From assembly GCF_016863275.1 (NCBI RefSeq), contig NZ_BOOO01000052.1, positions 1 through 56,808 on the forward strand: a DNA stretch of 56,808 nucleotides. Direction: 5' to 3'. Below, piece after piece: positions 44,326 to 53,820 of the stretch; position 1 is the first letter of the stretch, and each line of letters begins with the position of its first letter. The DNA is from Planotetraspora mira (GTDB lineage Bacteria; Actinomycetota; Actinomycetes; Streptosporangiales; Streptosporangiaceae). The position numbers and the translations under genes were made by a program. The notes beneath the pieces are model-generated. The model ran no database searches and was not told where the DNA came from. It saw nothing but the letters and a program-made list of their open reading frames with translations.

Positions 44326-44352
44326 AACAGGTCGGGCGTAGAGTCTGTTCCC
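44326..44352 (-). promoter_or_regulatory. Autoregulatory SigR-type promoter
   Basis: On the minus strand GGGAAC (44352-44347) and GTT (44328-44326) are separated by exactly 18 nt, the known SigR signature (GGAAT/C-N18-GTT). It lies just upstream of the sigR ATG, as expected for a self-amplifying sigma factor. Confidence 0.75.
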
Positions 44353-44441
44353 GGTGCGGTTTGAGGTGATGAACGCCTCCGCAAGGGGAAATACATACGT
44401 ACCGGCTGGTAGCCCGGAAATTCGACGTCCAGGAGCTGCTC

Positions 44442-45218
44442 GTGCTGCCTATTCCGGCCAACGAACTCAATGGCTCGGGCACGCTCGGGCCGTATTGGAC
44501 CTTTTATCACGCGGTCGTCGCCGAGCAGTTGCGTCAGTGGCTACCCGGCAGACCGTCCCTGCTGGTCGACCTCTCCGGAGGCCGGGGCCGCTGGCCGGCC
44601 CAGGCCGCCCGCGCCGGCCACCGGGTCATCGAGGTGATGGACTTCCGCAGGCCGGTCGAGCCGTGGCTGAGAGACGCCTCCGACCTCACCCAGAAGGTCC
44701 GCGCCGACGATCTCTCGTTCCTCCCCGACGGCTGCGTCGACGCGGTGATCGCCGAGGAGCGCATGTTGTCGGTCGACCTCATGGCCGAGTCGGTGATCGA
44801 CGACATGGCCCGTGTGCTGAAGCCCGGCGGCCGCGTCCTGCTGTGCGTCGACTCGCTCGTGCTCGGCATGGCGATCCTCGCCGAGCAGAACTACTGGGCC
44901 CATCTGTGCCAGACCGGCGAGGTCATGCTCATCCCCTGGCCCGACGGGAGCATCACCCGATGCTTCACGAGCGCGCAGGTCCGCGAACTGGTCACCGGGG
45001 CCGGCCTCGAGGTGGAGTGGATCCGCCCGAGGACGGTCCTGTCCCCCTCCATGGTCGACCGCGTGCTCGGCTCGGGCGGCCGGTCGCTCGCGTGGCTGGT
45101 CCGCACCGAGCTCGCGAGCCAGCCGGACGACGACGACACCGTCGGCATCCACCTGGTGGCCAGCGCGCGCAAGCCGCTCCCGGCAGGCGCGACCCCTGAG
45201 CCGGCGGCCGTGAGCTAA
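44442..45218 (+). CDS. Class I SAM-dependent methyltransferase
   Basis: A 258-aa methyltransferase-like protein. Motif I is [21 protein letters not shown] (residues ~39-59), motif II/IV around [18 protein letters not shown] and motif VI around [12 protein letters not shown]. The Gly-rich loop is slightly divergent (DLSGGRGR). The substrate is unknown. GTG 44442 has AGGAG with 6-nt spacing. Divergent from sigR, so its promoter could be under oxidative-stress control, but I see no second SigR signature. Confidence 0.8.
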   Translation: MLPIPANELNGSGTLGPYWTFYHAVVAEQLRQWLPGRPSLLVDLSGGRGRWPAQAARAGHRVIEVMDFRRPVEPWLRDASDLTQKVRADDLSFLPDGCVDAVIAEERMLSVDLMAESVIDDMARVLKPGGRVLLCVDSLVLGMAILAEQNYWAHLCQTGEVMLIPWPDGSITRCFTSAQVRELVTGAGLEVEWIRPRTVLSPSMVDRVLGSGGRSLAWLVRTELASQPDDDDTVGIHLVASARKPLPAGATPEPAAVS

Positions 45219-45243
45219 TGGCGATGGCCTAACAGCCCCTGAG

Positions 45244-45576
45244 CTAGCGGCGGCGCTCCCGCTTCGACTGGCACTGGACGCAGCGGGCCGCCTCAGGCCG
45301 CGCCTCCAGCCTGCCCTCGGGGACGGGAGAGGCACAGTCCACGCACCGCCCGTAACCGCCCTGGTCGAGCCGGACCAGGGCGTCCTGGACCTCCTTGCGC
45401 TGCCGCGACGCGACGTCCAGCATGGCTCTCGTATGGTCGGCGTCGGTGAGATCGGCCCCCGCGTCGGCGGCCGATCGTTCCGGCACGGCCACGGGGTCGC
45501 CCTTCAACACCCTGATCGAACGATCGAGCTCTTCGAGCATGACTTCCAAGCGCATACGCGCGGTCGCGACATCCAC
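45244..45576 (-). CDS. DksA/TraR C4-type zinc finger protein
   Basis: A 110-aa protein with an N-terminal coiled-coil region and a four-Cys finger C78-x2-C81, C99-x2-C102 (GRCVDCASP, ARCVQC). It resembles the DksA/TraR family that binds the RNA polymerase secondary channel; actinobacterial members are less studied (RbpA and CarD being the main factors). The GTG at 45576 has GGAGGT 8 nt upstream; a longer in-frame start would add ~108 unrelated residues. Convergent with the methyltransferase. Confidence 0.87.
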   Translation of the reverse strand: MDVATARMRLEVMLEELDRSIRVLKGDPVAVPERSAADAGADLTDADHTRAMLDVASRQRKEVQDALVRLDQGGYGRCVDCASPVPEGRLEARPEAARCVQCQSKRERRR

Positions 45577-45713
45577 GAATCCGCACCTCCGGGAGCGTGG
45601 GGAACACCCGCCGAGGAGCCCCGGTCTCCCGACAGGTCGGCATTTATTACGGCGTGGTGAACCGCTTTCGTTACCGGATGCCCATTCGGCGTCCGACTTA
45701 CACCAATGGATTT

Positions 45714-46484
45714 CTAGAAAAGCGCCCCGGCATCGTCGTCGTTTCCCGATTCCTTGCCGATCGGCTCCGCCCGCTGGACCAACGCCGGGCCGTTGTTGCG
45801 CACGTTGTTCACATCGGTGGAGACCGGATACGCCTCGAGCCTGTCGGGACTGGCGGGAACCAGCAGTTTCGCCGGGTCCGGCAGCCGGGGGTCGAGCCAT
45901 TCCGCCCAGCGGTCACGCTCGACCATCATCGGCATGCGGTCGTGGATGCGGCCCAGTTCGTCCTCGGCCGACGTGGTGATCACCGTGCACGTGCACAGCC
46001 ATTTCAGCGGATCGTCGTCCGCCCGCCCCGGGTCCTTCCAGAACTCGTACAGCCCCGCCATCGCGAGCACGCCGCCGTCCGCGGGATGGATGAAATAGGG
46101 CTGCTTCTTCTTGTCCTCCGTCGGCATCCACTCGAAATAGCCGTCCGCGGGCAGGAGGCACCGTCTCGACGCGAACGCCTTGCGGAATGCGGGCTTGTCT
46201 CCCACGGTCTCGATCCGCGCGTTGATCATCCTCGAGCCGATCGACGGGTCCTTCGCCCAGCTCGGGACCAGCCCCCAGCGGACGACGCGCAACTGCCGCA
46301 CCGGCCGGCCCGACAGCGTCTCGCCCTCGACTCTGGGGACGCGGCTCATGACCGCGTAGACCTCCTTGGTGGGGGCCACGTTGTAGTCGGGCCCAAGCTC
46401 CTGGTCGGGCGCGCCGTCCAGCTCGACCTCGAACTCCTCGAGAAGGTCATGCTTCTTGCGCGCCGACGCGTATCTCCCGCACAT
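45714..46484 (-). CDS. SOS response-associated peptidase (SRAP/HMCES type)
   Basis: A 256-aa SRAP domain protein. C2 after Met cleavage is the catalytic/abasic-site crosslinking residue (MCGRYAS). ARIETVGDKPAF and PADGYFEW are the other conserved blocks, and MPMMVERD completes the active site. It crosslinks to abasic sites in single-stranded DNA to protect replication forks. The orthologue sits next to aroA in mycobacteria (Rv3226c). No SOS box is visible in the 74-bp gap to aroA. Confidence 0.92.
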   Translation of the reverse strand: MCGRYASARKKHDLLEEFEVELDGAPDQELGPDYNVAPTKEVYAVMSRVPRVEGETLSGRPVRQLRVVRWGLVPSWAKDPSIGSRMINARIETVGDKPAFRKAFASRRCLLPADGYFEWMPTEDKKKQPYFIHPADGGVLAMAGLYEFWKDPGRADDDPLKWLCTCTVITTSAEDELGRIHDRMPMMVERDRWAEWLDPRLPDPAKLLVPASPDRLEAYPVSTDVNNVRNNGPALVQRAEPIGKESGNDDDAGALF

Positions 46485-46558
46485 GCCCTCCAGATTGCCA
46501 TTTCTCCCGCACGCGCGCGCCGTACGGGCTCAGGGGGGCGCGACGATAGGCTTCTGGC

Positions 46559-47863
46559 ATGGCCACACCGCACTCCGCATCCAAGGGCCCTGAGGCGCTC
46601 TGGGCGGCCCCGGTCGCGACCGGGCCGGTCAGCGCGACCGTCCGCCTGCCCGGGTCCAAGTCGGTGACCAACCGTGCGTTGCTGCTCGCCGCGCTGGCCG
46701 ACGCCCCCAGTCTCGTACGGCTGGCCCTGCGCAGCCGCGACGCCGATCTGATGGTGGCCGCCCTGCGGTCGCTGGGCGCGGAGATGACCTCCTCCGAGGA
46801 GAGCGCCTCGAGCGTGGACTGGGCGATCACCCCGAGGCCGGTCAGAGGCGGCGTGTCGATCGACGTGGGCCTGGCCGGGACGGTCATGCGGTTCGTGCCC
46901 GCGGTGGCCGCGCTCGCCGACGGCCCGGTGCTCTTCGACGGCGACCCGGCCGCGCGCAAGCGGCCCATGGGCCCGATCCTGGGGGCCCTCCGCGCGCTGG
47001 GCGCGTCCGTCGACAACGACGCCCTGCCGTTCACCGTCCGCGGGCCGATCTCCGGCGGGGAGGTGGTCCTCGACGCCTCGGTCTCCTCCCAGATGGTGTC
47101 GGGCCTGCTCCTGGCGGGCGCCCGCTTCGACAAGGGCGTGACCGTACGGCACAGCGGGCCCCCGGTCCCGTCGATGCCCCACATCGAGATGACCGTCCAC
47201 ATGCTCCGGCAGGCCGGTGTGGAGGTGGACGACTCCCGAGCCGACGTGTGGCGGGTGGAGCCGGGCCCGATCAGGGCGCGGGACGTCGACGTCGAGCCCG
47301 ACCTGTCCAACGCGGCGCCGTTCCTCGCCGGGGCGCTCGTCACCGGCGGCACGGTCGTCGTCCCCGGCTGGCCGGAGGAGACCACGCAGGGCGGCGACCA
47401 GCTCCGCCACCTGCTCGAGCGGATGGGCGCGACGGTGACCAGGGTCCCCGAGGGCCTCCAGGTGACGGGTTCCGGGCAGGTGCGGGGCATCGAGGCCGAC
47501 CTGCACGACGTGAGCGAGCTGACGCCGACCATCGCCGCGCTGGCCGCCCTCGCCGGCGGACCGTCCCGCATCAGCGGCGTGGCCCACATCCGCGGGCACG
47601 AGACCGACCGCATCACCGCGCTCGCCACGGAGATCAACCGCCTCGGGGGCGACGCCCGCGAGACCGACGACGGGCTGGAGATCCACCCCAGGCCGCTGTC
47701 CGGCGGGGTCTTCCACTCCTACGACGACCACCGGATGGCGACGGCCGGCGCCGTGATCGGGCTGGCCGTGCCCGGCGTCCAGGTGGAGAACATCGCGACC
47801 ACGGGGAAGACCCTTCCGGAGTTCCCGGACATGTGGGCCGCCATGCTGGACGGCCCGCGATGA
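46559..47863 (+). CDS. aroA: 3-phosphoshikimate 1-carboxyvinyltransferase (EPSP synthase)
   Basis: A 434-aa shikimate-pathway enzyme joining PEP and shikimate 3-phosphate. [18 protein letters not shown] (~28-45), [12 protein letters not shown] and [13 protein letters not shown] mark the substrate sites; [10 protein letters not shown]-like [11 protein letters not shown] lies near the end. The ATG at 46559 has TAGGCT 6 nt upstream and no ribosome-binding site, consistent with a leaderless mRNA. Its stop overlaps an ATG (ATGA), which opens a small frame that runs to rsgA. Confidence 0.95.
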   Translation: MATPHSASKGPEALWAAPVATGPVSATVRLPGSKSVTNRALLLAALADAPSLVRLALRSRDADLMVAALRSLGAEMTSSEESASSVDWAITPRPVRGGVSIDVGLAGTVMRFVPAVAALADGPVLFDGDPAARKRPMGPILGALRALGASVDNDALPFTVRGPISGGEVVLDASVSSQMVSGLLLAGARFDKGVTVRHSGPPVPSMPHIEMTVHMLRQAGVEVDDSRADVWRVEPGPIRARDVDVEPDLSNAAPFLAGALVTGGTVVVPGWPEETTQGGDQLRHLLERMGATVTRVPEGLQVTGSGQVRGIEADLHDVSELTPTIAALAALAGGPSRISGVAHIRGHETDRITALATEINRLGGDARETDDGLEIHPRPLSGGVFHSYDDHRMATAGAVIGLAVPGVQVENIATTGKTLPEFPDMWAAMLDGPR

Positions 47864-47937
47864 GAGGACCTCGTCCGATGAGCGGCGCCGTGAGCGATGC
47901 TCACGTCTGCGCGAGACGATCGGGGCGCGGGCACTGA
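47860..47937 (+). CDS. Possible 25-aa coupling ORF between aroA and rsgA
   Basis: An ATG overlapping the aroA stop opens a 25-codon frame ([15 protein letters not shown]...) that ends with TGA at 47935-47937, exactly overlapping a CTG in the rsgA frame (CTGA). It could carry ribosomes from aroA to rsgA, but it may be chance; the peptide has no recognisable features. Confidence 0.3.
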   Translation: MRGPRPMSGAVSDAHVCARRSGRGH

Positions 47938-47969
47938 GAAAACGGCAGTACGACGAGGACGACGTCAGG

Positions 47970-48995
47970 GTGAGACCGGGCAAGGGATCCCGGCCCCGGA
48001 CGCGGGTCCGCCCTGCCCATGACCAGGCCGTCGAGGGTTTCGTCGTGGCCGTCGACCGCGGCCGTTACACCTGCCTCGTCGGGCCCGGCATCCCCCGGAT
48101 CAACGGCGACGCACGGGCCACGCGTCCCGCGAAGGGGGCGGCCCGCCGGGCGGGCAAGGCGGAAAGGACCCTCGTCGTCGCGATGAAGGCCAGGGAACTC
48201 GGCCGCAAGGGCATCGTCGTCGGTGACCGCGTCGCGATCGTGGGCGACGTGACGGGCCGGCCCGACACGCTGGCGCGGATCGTGCGCGTGGAGGAGCGCG
48301 ACTCGATGTTGCGGCGCAGCGCCGACGACACCGACGACATCGAGCGGCCGATCGTCGCCAACGCCGACCAGCTCGTCATCGTCACGGCCCTGGCCGACCC
48401 GCCGCCGCGCCCCCGGATGATCGACCGGATGCTCGTCGCCGCCTTCGACGCGGACATCGATCCGCTGTTGTGCCTCACCAAGTCCGACCTCGCCCCGCCC
48501 GACCAGCTGGTCTCCCACTACGAGCCGCTCGGCGTGCCGTACGTGGTGGTCGAGAAGGGCAGCCCGCTCGACGAGCTGCGCGAGCGGGTGACCGACCGGA
48601 TCAGCGTGCTCGTCGGGCACTCGGGGGTGGGGAAGTCGACGCTGGTCAACGCGTTGGTGCCGCAGGCGCGGCGCGCGGTGTCCCACGTCAACGCGGTGAC
48701 CGGCAGGGGACGGCACACCTCCACGTCGGCGGTCGCGCTGGAGCTGCCCGAAGGCGGCTGGATCATCGACACGCCCGGGGTCCGCAGCTTCGGTCTCGCC
48801 CATGTCTCCGTGGAGACCGTGCTGGCCGCCTTCCCCGACCTGAACGAGGCCGCGGTCGACTGCCCGAAGGGGTGCAACCACCTCGGGGACGACTGCGCGC
48901 TGGATCGGTTCGTCGCGGAGGGCCACTGCGACCCCGCGCGGCTGGAGTCGCTCAGGCGTCTGCTGACCAGCCGCGAGGGGTCCGACGACGACTGA
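47970..48995 (+). CDS. rsgA: Ribosome small subunit-dependent GTPase RsgA
   Basis: A 341-aa circularly permuted GTPase in 30S maturation. An OB-fold N-terminus is followed by G4 (TKSDL), G1 (GHSGVGKST), G2 region (GRHTST) and G3 (DTPG), then a zinc site CPKGCNHLGDDC. GTG 47970 is the first standard start. Upstream codons 47934-47969 also match the usual family N-terminus ([12 protein letters not shown]), with only CTG available as a start there. Downstream of aroA, the same order as in mycobacteria. Confidence 0.92.
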   Translation: MRPGKGSRPRTRVRPAHDQAVEGFVVAVDRGRYTCLVGPGIPRINGDARATRPAKGAARRAGKAERTLVVAMKARELGRKGIVVGDRVAIVGDVTGRPDTLARIVRVEERDSMLRRSADDTDDIERPIVANADQLVIVTALADPPPRPRMIDRMLVAAFDADIDPLLCLTKSDLAPPDQLVSHYEPLGVPYVVVEKGSPLDELRERVTDRISVLVGHSGVGKSTLVNALVPQARRAVSHVNAVTGRGRHTSTSAVALELPEGGWIIDTPGVRSFGLAHVSVETVLAAFPDLNEAAVDCPKGCNHLGDDCALDRFVAEGHCDPARLESLRRLLTSREGSDDD

Positions 48996-49433
48996 TCAGC
49001 GGTTGGGGCGCAGCGTCCAGGAGACGGTCACCTCGGATACGAGGGTCCCCGCCGCGTCATGGATGTCGACCGTCACGTCGAACTCCGGACGCTCTCCCGC
49101 GTCGAGCAGGGCGACGACCTCTTCGCGGTCGGCCCGTAGGGCCGCCGACGCCGTCACCTCGCCCTTGGCCAGCTTGAGATAGCGGACCGCGGCCACCGTG
49201 GCCAGCGGCACGGCACGGGAGAGCTGGTCGCCGAACGCCGACAACATGGCGGCCCCCGACGCCGACTCAGCGAGCGAGAACAGGGCGCCGGCGTGCGGGC
49301 CGCCCACGTGGTTGTGCAGGTCCTCACGGTCGGGCAGGCGCGCCACGGCGGTGCCGGTTCCGACCGAGTCGAAGGTGATGCCGAGCAGGCGCGCGAACGG
49401 AACGCTGTCGAGGAGGAATGCGGCGATGTCCAT
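48996..49433 (-). CDS. Hotdog-fold thioesterase, DUF4442/PaaI-like
   Basis: A 145-aa hotdog protein with LHNHVGGPHAGALFSLAESASG, the family helix and active-site region. It probably hydrolyses acyl-CoA thioesters; substrate unknown. Stop abuts the rsgA stop (convergent). Divergent from hisN. Confidence 0.82.
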   Translation of the reverse strand: MDIAAFLLDSVPFARLLGITFDSVGTGTAVARLPDREDLHNHVGGPHAGALFSLAESASGAAMLSAFGDQLSRAVPLATVAAVRYLKLAKGEVTASAALRADREEVVALLDAGERPEFDVTVDIHDAAGTLVSEVTVSWTLRPNR

Positions 49434-49516
49434 GATCGGATGTTACCGATGAGTATGTTTTGGAGCGATCCGGGCCTGATGTAAGCGGCCTCCGGCACGA
49501 TAACTTGGGGCCTGTG

Positions 49517-50299
49517 ATGGGATACAGCGACGACCTGCGACTCGCGCATGTGATGGCGGACGCCGCCGATGACATCACGATGCGCCGCTTCAAGGCCGTG
49601 GATCTGAAGGTCGACACCAAGCCCGACCTCACCCCGGTCAGCGACGCCGACAGGGCCGTCGAGGAGGCCATCCGCGGCACGCTGCGGCGGGCCAGGCCAC
49701 GCGACGCGGTCGTGGGCGAGGAGTTCGGCCGGACCGGATACGGCATGCGCTCGTGGGTCATCGACCCCATCGACGGCACGAAGAACTACGTCCGCGGCGT
49801 CCCCGTGTGGGCCACCCTCATCGCGCTGATGGAGGAGGGCAAGGTCGTCGTCGGCGTCGTCTCGGCCCCGGCTCTCGGCCGGCGCTGGTGGGCCGCCAAG
49901 GACGGCGGCTCGTGGTCCGGGCGCAGCCTGACCAAGGCGACCCGTTGCCGGGTGTCGGAGGTCGGCCGCCTCGGCGACGCCTCCTTCGCCTTCTCCGACC
50001 TGGAGGAATGGGAGAAGGACGACCGGCTCGACGGGTTCCTCGATCTCACCCGGCAGGTCTGGCGCAGCCGCGGCTACGGCGACTTCTGGTCGCACATGAT
50101 GGTCGCGGAAGGCTCCGTGGACATCTCCGCCGAGCCCGAGCTCTCCCCCTGGGACATGGCGGCGCTCACCGTGATCGTCGAGGAGGCGGGCGGCACCTGC
50201 ACCGCCCTCGACGGCACCATGCCCCTCGACACCGGCAGCATGGTCTGCACGAACGGACTGCTGCACGGCGAGGTGCTCAAACGCCTCTCGCGCCCCTGA
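49517..50299 (+). CDS. hisN: Histidinol-phosphatase, inositol monophosphatase family
   Basis: A 260-aa phosphatase of the IMPase fold. Metal-site motifs are GEEFG, WVIDPIDGTKNYVRG and SPWDMAALTVIVEEAGG. KAVDLKVDTKPDLTPVSDADRA and PALGRRWWA make it closest to actinobacterial HisN, the penultimate enzyme of histidine synthesis. ATG 49517, or GTG 49514 with TAACTT 7 nt upstream (leaderless), are both possible starts. Confidence 0.9.
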   Translation: MGYSDDLRLAHVMADAADDITMRRFKAVDLKVDTKPDLTPVSDADRAVEEAIRGTLRRARPRDAVVGEEFGRTGYGMRSWVIDPIDGTKNYVRGVPVWATLIALMEEGKVVVGVVSAPALGRRWWAAKDGGSWSGRSLTKATRCRVSEVGRLGDASFAFSDLEEWEKDDRLDGFLDLTRQVWRSRGYGDFWSHMMVAEGSVDISAEPELSPWDMAALTVIVEEAGGTCTALDGTMPLDTGSMVCTNGLLHGEVLKRLSRP

Positions 50300-50302
50300 G
50301 CA

Positions 50303-51124
50303 TCACATGGCGAGGACCTCGGAGGCGGCCGTGAGCAGGCTCCCCCGGTAGGCGTCGCCGTACAGGCAGACGTGGACGGCGAGCGGGTGAAGCTGGTGCA
50401 GCGGCACCCGCTCCCGCCAGCCGTCCGCCGGCGGGGCGACCTCCCGGTAGGCGCCCAGAATCACGGCGAGGTGCGGAGCGCCGAAGAGCGCGAGCATGGC
50501 GAGGTCGGTCTCCCTGTGACCTCCGTGGGCCGCCGGGTCGACCAGCGCGACGCGCCCGGGGCCCGCTCCTTCCGCGTCCGGCGGGGCGGACCACAGCAGG
50601 TTCCCGTTCCAGAGGTCGCCGTGGATGCGGGCGGGCGTCTCAGCCGGGCCGGACACCTCTTCCACCCGGTCGCACGCCTCCTCGACCAGGTCGACGTCCG
50701 CCGCCGACAGCCGCCCGGCGTCGCGGGCCCGCCGTACGAACGGGAGGACCCGCTGGGAGGTGTAGAAGGAGGGCCAGTCGGCAGCCGGCCCGTTGTCCAT
50801 GGGCAACTCGGCGATGGACCCGGGCCACGGGGCGCCGAAGGCCTCGGCCCCCGCGGCGTGGAGCGCGGCCAGTTCGCGGCCGAACCGTTCGGCCGCGTCC
50901 GCCGTCGCCTGGGTTGTCTCGATCCACTCCAGCACGAGGGTGTCGTGGTCCGCCTCGACCACCTCCGGCACGGCCACGGCCTCCGGCTCGGCGAGCCAGC
51001 GCAGCCCGGCGGCCTCAGCGGTGAAGTCGGCGCCTCTCTTGACGAAGACCCGCCGCCCTTCGCCCGCGACGCCTTCGTGGAGGGTCCAGGCGTGACTCGT
51101 GCCGAGATCCCTAGTGATCTTCAA
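50303..51124 (-). CDS. Fructosamine kinase family protein
   Basis: A 273-aa kinase-fold protein. VFVKRG supplies the ATP lysine, IHGDLWNGNLLW the catalytic loop (with HGD aspartate) and LVDPAAHGGHRETDLAM the metal loop. Such enzymes phosphorylate ketoamines on glycated proteins so that they can fall apart. It probably starts with TTG at 51124, which overlaps the phosphatase gene by 14 nt. Confidence 0.88.
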   Translation of the reverse strand: MKITRDLGTSHAWTLHEGVAGEGRRVFVKRGADFTAEAAGLRWLAEPEAVAVPEVVEADHDTLVLEWIETTQATADAAERFGRELAALHAAGAEAFGAPWPGSIAELPMDNGPAADWPSFYTSQRVLPFVRRARDAGRLSAADVDLVEEACDRVEEVSGPAETPARIHGDLWNGNLLWSAPPDAEGAGPGRVALVDPAAHGGHRETDLAMLALFGAPHLAVILGAYREVAPPADGWRERVPLHQLHPLAVHVCLYGDAYRGSLLTAASEVLAM

Positions 51125-51569
51125 GGTACTTCGCCAGCCCCTCGGACGCGGCCTCGACCATGACGAGCACGTCGGTGAAGCCCTGCTGCCCGCCGTAGTA
51201 GGGGTCGGGCACCTCGGCCCCCTCGGGCGCGGTCGGGTCGAACGAGCGGAACAGCCGCACGTCGGCTCCGGGCGGGGCGATCCGCCGCACGGCCCGCAGG
51301 TTCTCCGCGTCCATCACGAGGACCAGGTCGCGTTCGGCGAACCAGGCCCGGTCGAACTGACGGGCACGATGGGCCTCGCCGTCGTATCCGTGCTCGGCGA
51401 GCGTCGCGAGGGCGCGCTCGTCCATGGGCTCACCCGCGTGCCACCCACCGGTGCCCGCGCTGTCCACGAGCACGTCAAGGCCCCTGTCCTCGAGCGTGCG
51501 TCTCAAAACGATCTCGGCCATCGGTGACCGGCAGATGTTTCCCATGCATACCAGACATATGCGCTTCAT
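51111..51569 (-). CDS. Low-molecular-weight protein tyrosine phosphatase
   Basis: A 152-aa phosphatase. The P-loop is C8-M-G-N-I-C-R14-S, the general acid Asp lies in EVPDPYYGG, and the sequence begins MKRICLVCMGNICRSP. ATG 51569 is chosen from the conserved start; a longer frame to 51626 exists. Upstream partner of the fructosamine kinase, with which it overlaps; divergent from pstS. Confidence 0.92.
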   Translation of the reverse strand: MKRICLVCMGNICRSPMAEIVLRRTLEDRGLDVLVDSAGTGGWHAGEPMDERALATLAEHGYDGEAHRARQFDRAWFAERDLVLVMDAENLRAVRRIAPPGADVRLFRSFDPTAPEGAEVPDPYYGGQQGFTDVLVMVEAASEGLAKYLEDH

Positions 51570-51640
51570 GAACCAATGGTCTCCCATACCCGTCGTGACC
51601 TGCTCGTTATTTCCATCGATCACCACAAGAGACCCGGCGC

Positions 51641-51662
51641 GTTCACTACTCGTTCACCTTTA
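51641..51662 (+). promoter_or_regulatory. PHO box (PhoP-binding direct repeats)
   Basis: Two 11-nt direct repeats, GTTCACTACTC (51641-51651) and GTTCACCTTTA (51652-51662), match the GTTCACC-type PhoP-binding repeat units of actinomycetes and lie 69 bp before the pstS start. They indicate phosphate-starvation control of the operon. Confidence 0.85.
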
Positions 51663-51730
51663 CCAAGGGATCCGGTCACCTTCGCTCCCTACTGTCCTCA
51701 ACGATGAGAATTCAAGCGGGAGGAATCACC

Positions 51731-52834
51731 GTGAAGTATGCAGGCCGACTTGCCGCGGCCGCCATTATCGGCGTGTTTTCGCTCGCCGCGTGCGGCACCG
51801 ATGACAACAGCGGCGACACTGGCGCCCCCACCACCGCCACGTCGGCGGCTGGCAGCAGCCTCTCTGGCACGATCAACGCCGCAGGCTCCTCGGCTCAGGC
51901 CAACGCGATGGACGAGTGGAAGAAGGGCTTCCAGTCGGCCAACACCGGTGTGAGTGTCAACTACAACCCGGCCGGCTCCGGCGCGGGTGTCCAGTCCTTC
52001 ATCCAGGGCACCGTCGCGTTCGCCGGCTCCGACTCGGCGCTCAACGACGAGAAGGGCGAGCCGGCGCAGGCCGACGCCCGTTGCAAGACCGGCAAGGCGA
52101 TCAACCTGCCCATGGTGATCGGCCCCGTCGCCGTCGTCTACAACGTCCCCGGTGTGGACGGCCTGCAGCTGTCGCCGAAGACCATCGGCGGCATCTTCAA
52201 CAGCAAGATCACCAAGTGGGACGACCCGGCCATCAAGGCCGACAACCCCACCGCCACGCTGCCCTCGACCGCCATCCAGGCGTTCCACCGCTCGGACGAG
52301 TCGGGCACGAGCGACAACTTCACCAAGTTCCTCAAGGCGACCGCCGACTGGCCGTACGAGCCGGGCAAGGCATGGCCGGCCGAGGCCAAGGGCCAGGGCG
52401 CCAAGGGCTCGGACCAGATCGCCGCTTCGGTGAAGAGCACCGAGGGCGCGATCAGCTACGTCGAGCTCTCCTTCGCTGAGAACTCGAGCCTCCAGAAGGC
52501 CAAGGTCGCCAACGGCTCCGGCGAGTTCGTCGAGCTCACCCCGGAGAGCGCGGGCAAGACCGTCGAGGCCGCCCAGGTCGCGGGCACCGGCAACGACCTC
52601 AAGCTCAAGATCGACTACGCCACCAGCGCCGCGGGCGCCTACCCGATCGTCCTGGTGACCTACGAGATCACCTGCGAGAAGGGCCTGTCGGCCACCGACC
52701 TCCCGCTGGTCAAGTCGTTCCTGACCTACACGGCCAGCGACGCCGGCCAGCAGTCCCTGACCGGCCTGGGCTACGCCCCGCTGCCGGCCAGCCTCATCAG
52801 CAAGGTCCGGACCGCCGTCGAGGCGATCTCCTAG
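51731..52834 (+). CDS. pstS: Phosphate ABC transporter substrate-binding lipoprotein
   Basis: A 367-aa lipoprotein. Signal peptide 1-20 with lipobox SLAA-C21, then a Gly/Ser/Thr-rich tether (to about 45) and the phosphate-binding domain (INAAGSSAQANAMDEW, TVAFAGSDSAL, RSDESGTSDNFT). It binds orthophosphate at the membrane face. The GTG at 51731 has GGGAGG with 7-nt spacing; a longer frame from 51704 lacks it. Preceded by a PHO box; 5 nt from pstC. Confidence 0.95.
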   Translation: MKYAGRLAAAAIIGVFSLAACGTDDNSGDTGAPTTATSAAGSSLSGTINAAGSSAQANAMDEWKKGFQSANTGVSVNYNPAGSGAGVQSFIQGTVAFAGSDSALNDEKGEPAQADARCKTGKAINLPMVIGPVAVVYNVPGVDGLQLSPKTIGGIFNSKITKWDDPAIKADNPTATLPSTAIQAFHRSDESGTSDNFTKFLKATADWPYEPGKAWPAEAKGQGAKGSDQIAASVKSTEGAISYVELSFAENSSLQKAKVANGSGEFVELTPESAGKTVEAAQVAGTGNDLKLKIDYATSAAGAYPIVLVTYEITCEKGLSATDLPLVKSFLTYTASDAGQQSLTGLGYAPLPASLISKVRTAVEAIS

Positions 52835-52839
52835 CCCTG

Positions 52840-53820
52840 ATGGCCACGTCTCTTCCCAAGACCGAAGGCGGGCCGGCTGTTAGCCGGTCCGCCTTCCGGC
52901 GCAGCCGCGGCGACGGCCCGTTCCGCTTCCTCTCGGTCGGCTCAGGTGTCATCCTGCTGGCGATCATGGCGGCGATCGCGGTCTTCCTCGTCGTGAAGGC
53001 GATCCCTGCCCTTCAGGCGAACACGTCGCACTTCCTGACCGAACTGACCTGGAACCCGAACGCCACCAAGCCCGTCTTCGGAATCGGCGCACTGGCCTTC
53101 GGCACCGTCGTCAGCTCGTTCCTCGCGCTCATCATCTCCACTCCGGTGGCCGTGGGCGTCGCCCTGTTCATCTCCCACTACGCACCCCGTCGCCTGGCCT
53201 CGATCCTCGGCTACGTGGTGGACCTCCTGGCCGCCGTCCCCAGCGTCGTCTACGGCCTGTGGGGCGTCACCTTCCTCGTCCCCTTCATGCTCGGCCCCTC
53301 CAAGTTCCTGAACGACTACCTCGCGTGGATCCCGCTGTTCGGCGGAGACTCGGTGGTGGGCAAGAGCATGCTGACCGCGTCGCTCGTGCTCGCGATCATG
53401 ATCCTTCCGATCATCGCCGCGATCTCGCGTGAAGTGTTCCTGCAGGCGCCGAAGCTCCAGGAAGAGGCCGCCCTCGCTCTCGGCGCCACCCGCTGGGAGA
53501 TGATCCGGATGGCGGTCCTGCCGTTCGGACGCCCCGGCGTCATCACGGCCGCGCTGCTCGGGCTCGGGCGGGCCATGGGCGAGACGATCGCCGTCGCCCT
53601 GATCTTCCCGGCGACCTTCACCATCTCGTTCCGCATCCTCAGCCCGAACGGCAACAGCATCGCCGCCAACATCGCCAACGGCTTCGGCGAGGCCACTCCG
53701 ATCGGCCGCGGCGCGCTCATCGCCTCCGGTCTGGTGCTGTTCGTCATCACCCTCGTGGTGAACACCGCCGCCCGTCTCATCATCGCCCGCCGTAAGGAAT
53801 ACGCGAGGGCCGCCGCGTGA
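52840..53820 (+). CDS. pstC: Phosphate ABC transporter permease PstC
   Basis: A 326-aa permease with six transmembrane segments. The EAA loop is around EEAALALGATRWEMIRMAVLPFG. Forms the channel with PstA. Only 5 nt from pstS; overlaps pstA by GTGA. Confidence 0.95.
   Translation: MATSLPKTEGGPAVSRSAFRRSRGDGPFRFLSVGSGVILLAIMAAIAVFLVVKAIPALQANTSHFLTELTWNPNATKPVFGIGALAFGTVVSSFLALIISTPVAVGVALFISHYAPRRLASILGYVVDLLAAVPSVVYGLWGVTFLVPFMLGPSKFLNDYLAWIPLFGGDSVVGKSMLTASLVLAIMILPIIAAISREVFLQAPKLQEEAALALGATRWEMIRMAVLPFGRPGVITAALLGLGRAMGETIAVALIFPATFTISFRILSPNGNSIAANIANGFGEATPIGRGALIASGLVLFVITLVVNTAARLIIARRKEYARAAA

Noticed and set aside
47860-47969. A frameshift disrupting rsgA
   Set aside because: The GTPase frame is continuous; only the start codon is in doubt.
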